Position numbers and translations under genes: made by a program. Shown piece after piece: positions 1 to 8,582 of a stretch of 64,000 nt of DNA. Source of the stretch: Bradyrhizobium sp. CCBAU 51765. Lineage in GTDB: Bacteria > Pseudomonadota > Alphaproteobacteria > Rhizobiales > Xanthobacteraceae. The DNA lies in contig NZ_CP030038.1 in NCBI RefSeq assembly GCF_015291725.1, forward strand, positions 4,949,001-5,013,000, given 5' to 3'. How positions within the stretch are numbered: the first letter of the stretch is position 1; every line of letters begins with the position of its first letter. The notes beneath the pieces are model-generated. The model was not told the origin of the DNA. It saw only the letters and a program-made list of their open reading frames with translations, and ran no database searches.

Positions 1-787
1 CGCAGCAGGTCTGCGCCACCTCGTTCTCGTGATGCGGAAACACGAGATCGATGCCGCCGCCGTGAATGTCGAAATGCTCGCCGAGATGCTTCCAGGCCAT
101 GGCCGAGCACTCGATATGCCAGCCGGGGCGCCCCTGCGCGGCGATACCGGCCGGCGAAGGCCATGAGGGCTCGCCGGGCTTGGACGGCTTCCACAACACG
201 AAGTCGGTGCTATCCTTCTTGTAGGGCGCGACATCGACGCGGGCGCCGGCGATCATCTCGTCCAGCGAGCGATTGGACAGCGCGCCGTAGCGCGGCAGCA
301 CCGAATTGGCGGCGTTCATCGCCTGCGGCGAGAACAGCACATGGTCCTCGGCGACGTAGGCAAAGCCACCGGCGACCAGCCTCTCGATGATCTCGCGCAT
401 CTCGCCGATATGCTCGGTCGCACGCGGCTCGACGGTCGGCCGCAAGCAGCCAAGCGCATCGACGTCGGCATGAAACTGCTCTCCGGTCTGTTCGGTGACC
501 TTGCGAATGGCCTCGTTCAGCGGCAGGCCGGGGAAATCCCGCGCGGCGCGGTCGTTGATCTTGTCGTCGACGTCGGTGATGTTGCGGACATATTTGACAT
601 GCGCTTCGCCGTAGAGGTGGCGCAGCAGCCGAAACAGCACGTCGAACACGATCACCGGCCGCGCATTGCCGATATGGGCGAAGTCATAGACGGTCGGTCC
701 GCAGACATACATGCGGACGTTGTTCGCATCGAGCGGCACAAAGGTCCGCTTTTCCCGGCTCAGCGTATCGTAAAGACGCAATTCCAT
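1..787 (-). CDS. cysS: Cysteinyl-tRNA synthetase, N-terminal part (runs off left edge)
   Basis: Charges tRNA-Cys with cysteine in the cytoplasm; class I aminoacyl-tRNA synthetase. About 262 N-terminal residues are inside the window and the C-terminal part lies beyond base 1. The protein begins MELRLYDTLSREKRTF. The stretch CGPTVYDFAHIGNARP holds the first zinc-ligand cysteine and the HIGH-type ATP motif (as HIGN). Later WHIECSAM and HGGGIDLVFPHHENE match the conserved cysteine/zinc site. The KMSKS loop and anticodon-binding domain would be outside. The ATG at 787 gives the usual family N terminus. No frame damage is visible. The 290 bases upstream hold no convincing gene, so it appears to be transcribed alone or as the first gene of a unit continuing to the left. 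Confidence 0.95.
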   Translation of the reverse strand, partial: MELRLYDTLSREKRTFVPLDANNVRMYVCGPTVYDFAHIGNARPVIVFDVLFRLLRHLYGEAHVKYVRNITDVDDKINDRAARDFPGLPLNEAIRKVTEQTGEQFHADVDALGCLRPTVEPRATEHIGEMREIIERLVAGGFAYVAEDHVLFSPQAMNAANSVLPRYGALSNRSLDEMIAGARVDVAPYKKDSTDFVLWKPSKPGEPSWPSPAGIAAQGRPGWHIECSAMAWKHLGEHFDIHGGGIDLVFPHHENEVAQTCC

Positions 788-1076
788 GGCAACCCATCCC
801 TCTCGGCCGGGCGTCCAAGGCTCTCAATGCATTTGAGAAAAGACGGCTCCAGCCAGCGAATCGCTAGCTCGTAATCTCGCGGCAAATGGCGCAGATGGCG
901 AGGAGACCGTTCATGGGCGACATATGGGCTATGAGGCGGCCCCACGTCAAGAGAGCCGCGAAAACGCCGTTTTATCTCCGCAAAGGGCGCGGCTCGCCCT
1001 GATGGTTCACGATCCCCTAACCATTTGAGGCCATTCTGGAACCGGCGGTTCCTTCTTTTTTTGCCCCGGTATTTTC

Positions 1077-1382
1077 ATGCGATCTGCACGCGCGCTCATT
1101 TTCAGCGCCTCCATCCTTGCGGCATCCAGCGCGTTCGCCGAGACCCGCGTCTTCATCATCGCCAACCAGGCGGATGGCCATGGCAGCGGCCAGTGCCTGG
1201 CCAGGGGCGAGCCATGCGGCGCCTCCGTCGCGCGCACCTATTGCCAGTCACGAGATTTTGCAAAGGCATCGAGCTATCGCCGGGTCGATCCCGACGAAAT
1301 TACCGGCTCTGTCCCCAAAACTGGCGCAAACTGCTCTCAAGGCCGTTGCGACGAATATGTCGCAATCACCTGCCAGCGCTGA
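1077..1382 (+). CDS. Small secreted cysteine-containing protein, unknown function
   Basis: A 101-residue protein with a clear Sec signal peptide: two arginines near the N terminus, a hydrophobic core (ALIFSASILAASS) and a likely cleavage after AFA-E at about residue 21. The mature part has six cysteines, suggesting disulfides after export to the periplasm (GQCLARGEPCG, TYCQSR, NCSQGRCDEY, TCQR). No catalytic motif is recognised. It resembles short conserved hypothetical exported proteins of Bradyrhizobium, by general appearance only. The ATG has only a weak ribosome-binding site, but the signal peptide supports the start. Reading frames on the opposite strand here look like shadows. Confidence 0.7.
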   Translation: MRSARALIFSASILAASSAFAETRVFIIANQADGHGSGQCLARGEPCGASVARTYCQSRDFAKASSYRRVDPDEITGSVPKTGANCSQGRCDEYVAITCQR

Positions 1383-1524
1383 ATTCGCTCGGAGCTGGCG
1401 GACCTTAGGCCCAATCATTGGCCCTTGAAACGACGTGACGATGCCGCGGGAAGCGGCTATTGGAGGGCGCGCTTCGGCCCCCAAAGTCACTTGGAACGTC
1501 ACATTGGGCCGTGACCTCGCTAGA

Positions 1525-2718
1525 ATGGCGGATATGCCTGAATTGTTGTCCCTGCCCCGTGCCCGCTTCTCCCTTGCCTGCACCGTGCTCCTGAGCGCGG
1601 TCGTGCTCGCCACCGGCGCTTTCGCGCAGCAGGCCGGACCGCCCGGGCAGCCGCCTCAGCCCGGCCAGAACGGGCTGGGACCGAACCCGATGTGCGTGCG
1701 GCTGGAAGGCCAGCTCGTCGCGCTCGATCGTGGCGGCGGCGGTGACCCCGCGCGCGAGGAGCAGATCCGCCGCTATCAGGATTCCCAGGCCAAGCAGCAG
1801 GCCGAGCTCGACCGCGTCACCATGCAGGCCAAGCGCATGGGCTGCGATTCCTCCGGCTTCTTCTCGCTGTTCAACGGCCAGTCGGCGCAATGCGGCCCGG
1901 TCAACACCCAGATCCAGCAGATGCGCGCCAATCTGGACCAGATCACCGTCAATCTCGAGCGGCTGCGCGGCGGCGGTCCCGGCGGCTCCAGCCCGGAGCG
2001 CGACAACCAGCGCCGCTCGGTGTTGATGGCGCTGGCGCAGAACAATTGCGGCCCGCAATATGCCAATGCCGCGCAGTCGCAAGGCGGCGGCAACTTCCTG
2101 ACCAATCTGTTCGGCGGCGGCAACAACCCGAACAATCCGCAAGCCATGCCGCCCTCCGATCTCGGGCCGCAATCTGGCACCTACCGCACCGTGTGCGTGC
2201 GCACCTGCGACGGCGCCTATTTCCCGATCTCGTTTGCGACGGTGCCGGCGCGCTTCCCCGACGACGAGAAGACCTGCAAGGCGCTGTGCCCGGCTGCCGA
2301 AGCCGTGCTCTACACCCATCGCAATCCCGGTGAGGATATGAATTCGGCGGTCTCGATCGGCGGCCAGCCCTACACCGCGCTACCGACCGCCTTCAAATTC
2401 CGCAGCGAGTTCAACCCGTCCTGCTCCTGCAAGGCGGCGGGTCAGACCTGGGCGGATGCGCTGAAATCGGCCGACGACAAGGCTGCGGCCGAGCAGCAGG
2501 GCGATATCATCGTCACCGAAGAGAGCGCCAGGAAGATGCAGCAGCAACGGCTCAACAGGGGCACGCCTGCGAGCGCGAAGAAGGGCGCAGCTCCCGCGCC
2601 GACGACGGCGAATGCGCCGGCTGCGGCACCGCCGGCGGATACAGGCACGGCGACGGGCTCCGAGAACAAGCCGATCCGCTCGGTCGGCCCGACCTTCCTG
2701 CCGCAGCAGCAGAAGTAA
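1525..2718 (+). CDS. DUF2865 domain-containing exported protein
   Basis: About 397 residues from the ATG at 1525; a second ATG at 1534 is nearly as good, and upstream in-frame starts would place unlikely sequence before the signal peptide. The N terminus has a signal segment (FSLACTVLLSAVVLATG, cut near AFAQQ) followed by a proline/glycine/glutamine-rich linker. The middle is predicted helical (REEQIRRYQDSQAKQQAEL). The C-terminal half holds the DUF2865 core: YRTVCVRTCDGAYFPISF, then CKALCPAA and NPSCSCK, with paired cysteines likely to form disulfides. The tail is low-complexity Ala/Pro/Thr. DUF2865 proteins are exported and uncharacterised, found mainly in Rhizobiales. Their role is unknown; the SH3-like look of the cysteine core hints at envelope binding, which is inference. 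Confidence 0.85.
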   Translation: MADMPELLSLPRARFSLACTVLLSAVVLATGAFAQQAGPPGQPPQPGQNGLGPNPMCVRLEGQLVALDRGGGGDPAREEQIRRYQDSQAKQQAELDRVTMQAKRMGCDSSGFFSLFNGQSAQCGPVNTQIQQMRANLDQITVNLERLRGGGPGGSSPERDNQRRSVLMALAQNNCGPQYANAAQSQGGGNFLTNLFGGGNNPNNPQAMPPSDLGPQSGTYRTVCVRTCDGAYFPISFATVPARFPDDEKTCKALCPAAEAVLYTHRNPGEDMNSAVSIGGQPYTALPTAFKFRSEFNPSCSCKAAGQTWADALKSADDKAAAEQQGDIIVTEESARKMQQQRLNRGTPASAKKGAAPAPTTANAPAAAPPADTGTATGSENKPIRSVGPTFLPQQQK

Positions 2719-2823
2719 GGTGTCCCTTCCCTTCTCCCCTTGTTGTGGGAGAAGGTGGCATAGGCGGCCTGCGGCCGCCGTTCTTAAGAAACGCCGAAGC
2801 GAAGCTTCGGCTATGGCGCCGGA

Positions 2824-2881
2824 TGAGGGGTTCTATCCGCGCTCACTTACGTACATGAGAGTACGCGGATAGAACCCCTCA
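2824..2881. repeat. Intergenic palindrome with 18-bp perfect arms
   Basis: Left arm 2824-2841 and right arm 2864-2881 are exact reverse complements (TGAGGGGTTCTATCCGCG), separated by 22 bases. Around it (2725-2945) are further short inverted pieces built from 'CCCTTCTCCC' and 'GGCGGCCTGCGGCCGCC'. This matches the dispersed palindromic repeats common between Bradyrhizobium genes. It lies between the convergent ends of the DUF2865 gene and nadE, where the hairpin could also serve as a bidirectional transcription stop, though no T-run is present. Confidence 0.75.
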
Positions 2882-2991
2882 CCCGATTGAGTTCGTTTCG
2901 ACGGCGGTGCTGCCCTCTCCCGCAAGGGGCGAGGGCACATTAACGTCCATCTCGCTCGCGGGTGCGGGAGAAATGGTCGGAACGCCTGCTC

Positions 2992-4749
2992 TCACCCCTC
3001 GAACGCGTCGATCGATGCCTTGCTCCCGCGCGACACCAAGGTCTCGTCCGCCGCCGGCAACGGCTCGCCCTTGTCGCGAAACCGGTTGGTGATCGGATAG
3101 CGGCGGTCGCGGCCGAAGTTCCTCGCTGTCACCTTCACGCCGGGTGCAGCCTGGCGGCGCTTGTATTCGGCGACGTTGAGGAGATGGTCGATGCGGGTGA
3201 CGACCTCGCGGTCGAAGCCGGCGGCGATGATCTGGTCCAGCGGCTGTTCGCGCTCAACCAGGCGCTCCAGGATGGCATCGAGCACGTCATAGGGCGGCAG
3301 CAAATCCTGGTCGGTCTGGTTCTCGCGCAGCTCCGCGGTCGGCGGGCGCGTGATGATGTCGGGCGGAATGACCTCGCCCGCAGGGCCGAGCGCGCCTTCC
3401 GGCTTCCAGCCGTTGCGCAGGCTTGCGAGGCGAAACACCTGCGTCTTGTAGATGTCCTTGATCGGGTTGAAGCCGCCATTCATGTCGCCATAGAGCGTGG
3501 CATAGCCGACCGACATTTCCGACTTGTTGCCTGTGGTCACCACCATCAGGCCTGTCTTGTTGGAGATCGCCATCAGCAGCGTGCCGCGGGTGCGGGCCTG
3601 GAGATTTTCCTCGGTGATGTCGGGCGGCAGGTTCTTGAAAATGCCGGACAGGATGGTCTCGAAGCCGTTCACAGCCTCGGCGATCGGCAAAACCTCGTAG
3701 CGGATGCCGAGATGGCCGGCGAGCTCGCCGGCATCGGCGATCGAGTGTGCGGCCGTGTAGCGATAAGGCAGCATCACGCCATGCACCTGGTCGGCACCGA
3801 GCGCGTCGACCGCGATCGCCGCGCACAGGGCGGAATCGATGCCGCCGGAAATCCCGAGCAGCACGCCGGGAAAGCCGTTCTTGGTGACATAGTCGCGCAA
3901 GCCCAGCACGCAGGCAGCGTAGTCGGCCTCGTCGCCCTCGGGCAGTTCGGCGATCGGGCCCGTGCAGCGCCAGTCGTCGCCGTTACGGGTGAAGCGCAGC
4001 GTGACGACGCTCTCCTCGAAGGCCGGCAATTGCGCCGCAAGCGAGAGATCGCCGTTGAGCGCGAAGGAGGCGCCGTCGAACACCAGCTCGTCCTGGCCGC
4101 AGACCTGGTTCAGATAGACCAGCGGGAGGCCGCTCTCGGTGACGCGCGCGACCGCGACCGACAGGCGCACGTCGTTCTTGTCCCGGGCATAGGGCGAGCC
4201 GTTCGGCACGAGGATGATCTCGGCGCCGGTCTCCGCCAGCGTCTCGACCACGTTCTCGTAATCCTCGGACTCCTCCAGCCAGATGTCCTCGCAGATCGGC
4301 ACGCCGATGCGCACGCCGCGCACGGTGACGGGACCGGCGGCAGGGCCGCGCGCAAACAGCCGCTTCTCGTCGAACACGCCGTAGTTCGGCAGGTTGCACT
4401 TGAAGCGCAGGCTCGCGATGCGGCCGCCGTCGAGCAGCGCGCAGGCATTGTAGAGCCTGCCCTCCTCGACCCAGGGCGTGCCGACCAGCATGGCCGGACC
4501 ACCGTCCGCGGTCTCGCGCGCGAGGCTTTCGATCGCGGCGCGGCAGGCGGCCTGGAAGGCCGGCTTCTGCACCAGGTCTTCCGGCGGATAGCCAGCGATG
4601 AACAATTCCGGAAACAGCACGAGATCGGCGCCATCGGACTTGGCCTGCGCACGCGCGGCACGCGCCTTGGCGGCATTGCCCTCGATATCGCCCATGGTCG
4701 GGTTGAGCTGGGCGAGCGTGACCGCGAATTCATTGAGACGTTCGGTCAT
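2992..4749 (-). CDS. nadE: Glutamine-dependent NAD+ synthetase
   Basis: Last step of NAD biosynthesis: nicotinate adenine dinucleotide is amidated to NAD+ with glutamine as nitrogen donor. The 585-residue length is that of the two-domain enzyme. Residues 1-270 form a nitrilase-like glutaminase with the triad glutamate in LVLFPELFIAGYPPEDL, the lysine in LRFKCNLPNYGVFDE and the cysteine in VPICEDIW. The C-terminal synthetase domain has the ATP-PPi P-loop GISGGIDSALCAAIA and the downstream TGNKSEMSVGYATLYGD segment. The ATG at 4749 (MTERLNEFAVTLAQLNP) matches the family start. dgkA lies upstream in the same orientation after about 120 bases, so co-transcription is possible but not required. Its 3' end faces the palindromic repeat. 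Confidence 0.96.
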   Translation of the reverse strand: MTERLNEFAVTLAQLNPTMGDIEGNAAKARAARAQAKSDGADLVLFPELFIAGYPPEDLVQKPAFQAACRAAIESLARETADGGPAMLVGTPWVEEGRLYNACALLDGGRIASLRFKCNLPNYGVFDEKRLFARGPAAGPVTVRGVRIGVPICEDIWLEESEDYENVVETLAETGAEIILVPNGSPYARDKNDVRLSVAVARVTESGLPLVYLNQVCGQDELVFDGASFALNGDLSLAAQLPAFEESVVTLRFTRNGDDWRCTGPIAELPEGDEADYAACVLGLRDYVTKNGFPGVLLGISGGIDSALCAAIAVDALGADQVHGVMLPYRYTAAHSIADAGELAGHLGIRYEVLPIAEAVNGFETILSGIFKNLPPDITEENLQARTRGTLLMAISNKTGLMVVTTGNKSEMSVGYATLYGDMNGGFNPIKDIYKTQVFRLASLRNGWKPEGALGPAGEVIPPDIITRPPTAELRENQTDQDLLPPYDVLDAILERLVEREQPLDQIIAAGFDREVVTRIDHLLNVAEYKRRQAAPGVKVTARNFGRDRRYPITNRFRDKGEPLPAADETLVSRGSKASIDAFEG

Positions 4750-4870
4750 CGAGCTCTCTCCGGCGCCTCTCCCGAAGCAGGGCAATTGCTGTCTCCCGAA
4801 GGGAGAGGTCGAATTGCATCGAAAATGAAGAGGCCTCGGACATCCGCGCGCAATGGATCTTCTCCGGAAG

Positions 4871-5224
4871 CTACAGGAACCCCAATCGCTCGATGATGGC
4901 GATGATCCAGAACGCGCCTGCCATCAGCAGCGCAACGCCGACCGCGGCCGAGCCCATGTCCTTGACCCGCCCGATCTGCTTGTCGTGATCCAGGGTCAGC
5001 CGGTCGGCGAGCTTCTCGATCGCGGTGTTGAGCAGCTCGACCACCAGCACGAATGCGACGGAACACACCAGCTCGACCGCGCGCATCGCGGTCGCGCCGA
5101 TGAACCAGGCGAGTGGCACCGCCAGCAGGAGCGCAAAGATCTCCTCGCGGACGGCCTGCTCCGATCGGAACGCAAAGGCCAGACCGTTCCGGGAATTGAT
5201 CGTGGCCTTCCAGATCCGCAGCAA
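4871..5224 (-). CDS. dgkA: Diacylglycerol kinase (DgkA type)
   Basis: Small integral inner-membrane kinase that phosphorylates diacylglycerol to phosphatidate, recycling lipid released by envelope-glycan synthesis. From a TTG at 5224 the protein is 117 residues, the normal DgkA length, starting (M)LRIWKATINSRNGLAFAFRSE. It has the acidic active-site segments (SEQAVREEIF and ELLNTAIEKLADRL) and three membrane helices (IFALLLAVPLAWFIG, AVELVCSVAFVLVVELL, AAVGVALLMAGAFWIIAI). The conserved motif ending KDMGSAAV is present. The TTG was chosen because it sits 4 bases after the DAHP synthase stop, with a G-rich ribosome-binding site inside that gene's last codons; longer versions add non-homologous sequence. 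It probably forms an operon with that gene. Confidence 0.88.
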   Translation of the reverse strand: MLRIWKATINSRNGLAFAFRSEQAVREEIFALLLAVPLAWFIGATAMRAVELVCSVAFVLVVELLNTAIEKLADRLTLDHDKQIGRVKDMGSAAVGVALLMAGAFWIIAIIERLGFL

Positions 5225-5228
5225 GGTT

Positions 5229-6617
5229 TCAGAGCCCCGCTGCGGCCGGAATCGGCTGGGCCTTGCCGACGCGCTCCTGCTTGAGGAGCTCCGCGACCAG
5301 GAAAGCCATGTCGATGGATTGCTCTGCATTGAGACGGGGATCGCAGACCGTGTGGTAGCGGTCGTTGAGGTCCTCGTCCGTAATCGCGCGGGCGCCGCCG
5401 AGACACTCGGTGACGTTCTGGCCGGTCATCTCCAGATGCACGCCGCCGGCGTGGGTGCCTTCGGCCGCGTGGATCGCGAAGAACGACTTCACCTCGGACA
5501 GGATGCGGTCGAACGGCCGCGTCTTGTAGCCCGACGTGGAGGTGATGGTGTTGCCGTGCATGGGATCGCACGACCAGACCACGACCCGGCCCTCGCGCTT
5601 CACGGCGCGGATCATGTTCGGCAGGTGCTCGCCGATCTTGTCCGAGCCGAAGCGGCCGATCAGCGTCAACCGGCCCGGCTCGTTGTCGGGATTGAGCACG
5701 TCGATCAGCTTCAAGAGCTCGTCGGCCTTCAGCGAGGGGCCGCATTTGAGCCCGATCGGGTTCTTGATGCCGCGGAAATACTCGACATGGCCGTGATCGA
5801 GCTGACGGGTGCGGTCGCCGATCCAGATCATGTGGCCCGAGGTCGCGTACCAGTCGCCGGTCGTGGAATCGACGCGGGTCATGGCCTGCTCGTAGCCGAG
5901 CAGCAGCGCCTCGTGGCTGGTGTAGAAATCGGTGGCCCGCAGCTCGGGATGGCTTTCGAGATCGAGGCCGCAGGCGCGCATGAAGTTGAGCGCGTCCGAG
6001 ATGCGGTCGGCCAGCTCCTTGTAGCGGCGGGACTGCGGACTATCCTTGAGGAAGCCGAGCATCCATTGATGCACGCTGCCGAGATTGGCGAAGCCGCCGG
6101 TGGCGAAGGCGCGGAGCAGGTTCAGCGTCGCCGCGGATTGGCGATAGGCCATCAGCTGGCGCTGCGGATCCGGCATGCGCGCTTCCTTCGTGAAGGCGAT
6201 GTCGTTGACGATGTCGCCGCGATAGCTCGGCAGCTCGACGCCGTTCATCTTCTCGGTCGGCGACGAGCGCGGCTTGGCGAACTGGCCGGCGATGCGGCCG
6301 ACCTTCACCACCGGCACCGCGCCGGCATAGGTCAGCACGACCGCCATCTGCAGCAGCACGCGGAAGAAGTCGCGGATGTTGTTGGCGCCGTGCTCGGCAA
6401 AGCTCTCGGCGCAGTCGCCGCCCTGGAGCAGGAAGGCTTCGCCCGCCGCAACGCGCGCAAGCGCCTTCTTCAGATTGCGCGCCTCGCCGGCGAACACCAG
6501 CGGCGGAAAGGTCGCAAGCTGGGCCTCGACGTCGGCCAAAGCCTTGGCGTCGGGATAGTCGGGCACCTGTAGCACCGGCTTGCTGCGCCAGGACTCGGGC
6601 GTCCACCGCTCGGACAT
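5229..6617 (-). CDS. Class II 3-deoxy-7-phosphoheptulonate (DAHP) synthase
   Basis: First enzyme of the shikimate pathway: condenses phosphoenolpyruvate and erythrose 4-phosphate to DAHP in the cytoplasm. The 462-residue protein is of the plant/Mycobacterium (class II) type, not the AroFGH type. Recognisable segments: FLLQGGDCAESFAEH (metal-ligand cysteine), KVGRIAGQFAKPRSSPTE (substrate-binding KPRS), GLKCGPSL, LIGRFGSDKI and VVWSCDPMHGNTI with the metal-ligand histidine. The ATG at 6617 gives MSERWTPESWRSKPVLQVPDYP, the usual N terminus. Downstream dgkA follows after 4 bases. About 180 bases upstream separate it from a divergent hydrolase relic, so the promoter should lie there. Confidence 0.95.
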   Translation of the reverse strand: MSERWTPESWRSKPVLQVPDYPDAKALADVEAQLATFPPLVFAGEARNLKKALARVAAGEAFLLQGGDCAESFAEHGANNIRDFFRVLLQMAVVLTYAGAVPVVKVGRIAGQFAKPRSSPTEKMNGVELPSYRGDIVNDIAFTKEARMPDPQRQLMAYRQSAATLNLLRAFATGGFANLGSVHQWMLGFLKDSPQSRRYKELADRISDALNFMRACGLDLESHPELRATDFYTSHEALLLGYEQAMTRVDSTTGDWYATSGHMIWIGDRTRQLDHGHVEYFRGIKNPIGLKCGPSLKADELLKLIDVLNPDNEPGRLTLIGRFGSDKIGEHLPNMIRAVKREGRVVVWSCDPMHGNTITSTSGYKTRPFDRILSEVKSFFAIHAAEGTHAGGVHLEMTGQNVTECLGGARAITDEDLNDRYHTVCDPRLNAEQSIDMAFLVAELLKQERVGKAQPIPAAAGL

Positions 6618-6798
6618 CGCAATCTCTCCGTGAAGCAAAAAGCACAACCTGATCTAGGGGTTGCGAGGGCCGCCTTATACACAGGCTGGCTTCCGACCGC
6701 CAGTTGTAAATCCATTTCGCAGCGCAAACCCTTGCGGGCAAAGCCGAATTCGAATCTGGTCGGGGCCGGCAAAGAAACCGGCAGGACACTGATCGCCC

Positions 6799-6991
6799 AT
6801 GGACGCGGCACTGGACGACGTTTTCATCGACGAGATCAGCTTCCCCGCGACCGACGGCTATGCGCTGACCGGCACCCTGTTCCTGCCGGCGAGGATCTGC
6901 CCAAGGGCGTCTTCCTGCAATGGGCCGAATGGGTCTCGAGCCCGCGCCATCTGTGTGGCGCGGCGTCGCCGAATGGATACAGGGAGAATGA
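6799..6991 (+). pseudogene. Alpha/beta hydrolase relic with two internal deletions
   Basis: Three fragments of one alpha/beta hydrolase appear in order, each in a different frame. The first starts at the ATG at 6799 (MDAALDDVFIDEISFPATDG, then YALTGTLFLP). The second, near 6890-6945, reads EDLPKGVFLQWAEWVSSPRH, which resembles the C-terminal third of serine-hydrolase proteins of the same kind. The third, 6948-6991, reads VWRGVAEWIQGE-stop, a typical C terminus of that family. The catalytic Ser, Asp and His regions are missing. The simplest reading is two large internal deletions in a gene that was once about 300 codons. Family assignment is from memory of the sequence pattern. Confidence 0.75.
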
Positions 6992-6998
6992 GGCTGCG

Positions 6999-7262
6999 TT
7001 ATCGGATGATCGTCGTCAGAGACGAGTAGCGCCTGTTCGGCTTGGCTTCGCCCGGCGCGAACTGTGCGAAAGCGTCGCTGACGCGCACCGCCGGCGGCGT
7101 GTCACCGGCGAAGCGGAATTCCATCGGCCGCGGCGCGTAGAAGCTGGCGCGGTAATATGCGTCGTCGAAACGCGTCTCGCCGACGCCGAACAATGCGTCG
7201 CAGACGAACAGGAGCGCGTAGACTCCCGCGACCGCTGCGATGATCTCCCTGAGAATTGACAT
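6999..7262 (-). CDS. Small membrane-anchored protein, unknown function
   Basis: An 87-residue protein from the ATG at 7262 (MSILREIIAAVAGVYALLFV). It has one N-terminal hydrophobic segment of about 18 residues that could be an uncleaved signal anchor, then a soluble tail with several aromatic residues (RFDDAYYRASFYAPRPMEF). No domain is recognised. Its stop is only 7 bases from the end of the opposite-strand hydrolase relic, so the two are convergent. Similar short anchored proteins are common in Bradyrhizobium, but this is a general resemblance. It is called a gene because the N-terminal helix is well formed; the C-terminal part looks less constrained. Confidence 0.5.
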   Translation of the reverse strand: MSILREIIAAVAGVYALLFVCDALFGVGETRFDDAYYRASFYAPRPMEFRFAGDTPPAVRVSDAFAQFAPGEAKPNRRYSSLTTIIR

Positions 7263-7417
7263 GCCGATGCCCTGCCCTGTTGCGGGCAGGATGCAGATCG
7301 GTTCCAAAATCGAAGTTTAAGGCTGCGCGGATCTTGTCCGTTGGGTTTGCCGCCGCTGTACGGATAACAGACAATTTTATCGATCCGGAGGCCGAACGCC
7401 CGCTGCAGTCGGCGGCT

Positions 7418-8191
7418 CTACTGCCGCGCGCTCAGAAGGCAGGCCGCAAGTTCGGTCCGGTTGTGCACGCCGAACCGGCGGCACAGATTGGCGACGTGCT
7501 CCTTCACGGTCTGGTCGGATATCCCCATTTCGCGGGCAATCTCCTTGTTGGTCTGGCCGCGGCAAACCCTGATGGCGACATCGGCCGAGCGCGGCGGCAG
7601 CGATGCCGACAGCGTCCCGGCCGCCCCGGGATGACGGCTCGGGCTACGGTGGGTTTCAATCTCGCCCGCATTCATCATGTTGGTCAGCGCCAGCGAGCCG
7701 GCGCGGCATAGCATCTCCATGCGCAGTCGTGCGCGCGGCGTATAGGGTGCGCCCGTCTCCGTCGTCGCAGTGAAGAGCACGCCAATGATCTTCTGGCCAC
7801 ACCAGAGTGGCCCGCCCATATTGTAGGCGAAGCCCCATTCATGCAGCATCTCGAAGGTCGGGCTATGTCGCCAATGCTGCGGGCCGATCACGGTTTCGCC
7901 GTCGACCGCGCAGCCGCGGGTCATGATGCAGTCGAGCACCGGGTCGTGCTTCCAGAAGCCGGCCTTGTAATTGTCGAGCAGGCCGTCGGCGACGTAGCGG
8001 CTGTAGACCAGGGCAGGCTCGAGCCCGTCGAGCAGGTAGAGGCCGACGGTCGGCGATCCCGTGAGTTCGGTGATTGCTGAGCAACAGGCCACGCCAAGCG
8101 CACGCACCGAACGGCTCTCGGCGATCGACATCAAACGATCCGCCAGCCGGCCTTCGGGCAGACCGTCAAACTGCTCCTGCTTGGCCCTCAC
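7418..8191 (-). CDS. LuxR-family transcriptional regulator with GAF-like sensor domain
   Basis: About 257 residues. Residues 10-170 resemble a GAF/autoinducer-type sensory domain (SAITELTGSPTVGLYLLDGL, GFWKHDPVLDCIMTRG). The C-terminal 60 residues are a LuxR helix-turn-helix: VCRGQTNKEIAREMGISDQT then VKEHVANLCRRFGVHNRTEL. There is no response-regulator receiver domain. A GTG at 8191 is preferred over the GTG at 8197 because an AGGAG site lies 5 bases upstream of it, while that site overlaps the upstream codon. It is divergent from the flavin monooxygenase operon and is the obvious candidate regulator, with a 20-base dyad in the shared intergenic space. The ligand is unknown; acyl-homoserine lactone is not implied. 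Confidence 0.85.
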   Translation of the reverse strand: MRAKQEQFDGLPEGRLADRLMSIAESRSVRALGVACCSAITELTGSPTVGLYLLDGLEPALVYSRYVADGLLDNYKAGFWKHDPVLDCIMTRGCAVDGETVIGPQHWRHSPTFEMLHEWGFAYNMGGPLWCGQKIIGVLFTATTETGAPYTPRARLRMEMLCRAGSLALTNMMNAGEIETHRSPSRHPGAAGTLSASLPPRSADVAIRVCRGQTNKEIAREMGISDQTVKEHVANLCRRFGVHNRTELAACLLSARQ

Positions 8192-8331
8192 CGCCACTCC
8201 TCGCGCGACGTGCGCCTATTAGGATTTGTTATAGGCTTAAAATTTCTTCTTCGCCTGTTCTCCGGTCAAGCGAAAAGAAGCGGCAGAACCGTGGTTCTTC
8301 GGCTCAGCTTTGCGGCACAGCAGCAACGGCG

Positions 8332-8351
8332 ATCCCCCCATGATGGGGGAT
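8332..8351. promoter_or_regulatory. 20-bp dyad, possible LuxR-regulator operator
   Basis: ATCCCCCCATGATGGGGGAT is a near-perfect palindrome of 20 bases, the length usual for LuxR-type boxes, centred about 240 bases before the monooxygenase start and about 150 bases before the regulator start. The rest of the 390-base gap (8192-8582) shows an AT-rich patch near 8219-8250 that could hold the regulator's promoter. No other element is evident. Operator function is inferred only from symmetry and position. Confidence 0.4.
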
Positions 8352-8582
8352 TGCCGGTCTGCCCGCTTCATCCCTAGCATTTGGCCATCGTGATCGCGTG
8401 AGGATCATCACGCGATTCCGACGGGGACACGTCACCATCGCGAGCTGCCTGCTCACCCGTGCGCCAACCGCCTTGGCACGCGACGGCGGAGCTTTGCCGA
8501 CGGAGGACGCCGTCCCCCGCCGGTCCCGATCCTCCCCGCCGATCGCACGGCGGAGCAACAGCTTGACGTGGAGATACCGACC

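Noticed and set aside
341..874. Plus-strand open frame across the start of cysS
   Set aside because: Shadow of the minus-strand cysS, which has all family motifs.
760..945. Minus-strand 61-residue frame upstream of cysS
   Set aside because: Overlaps the cysS start, no ribosome-binding site and no recognisable features.
2962..4896. 644-residue plus-strand frame over nadE
   Set aside because: GC-driven antisense frame of nadE; Arg/His/Ala-rich and without motifs.
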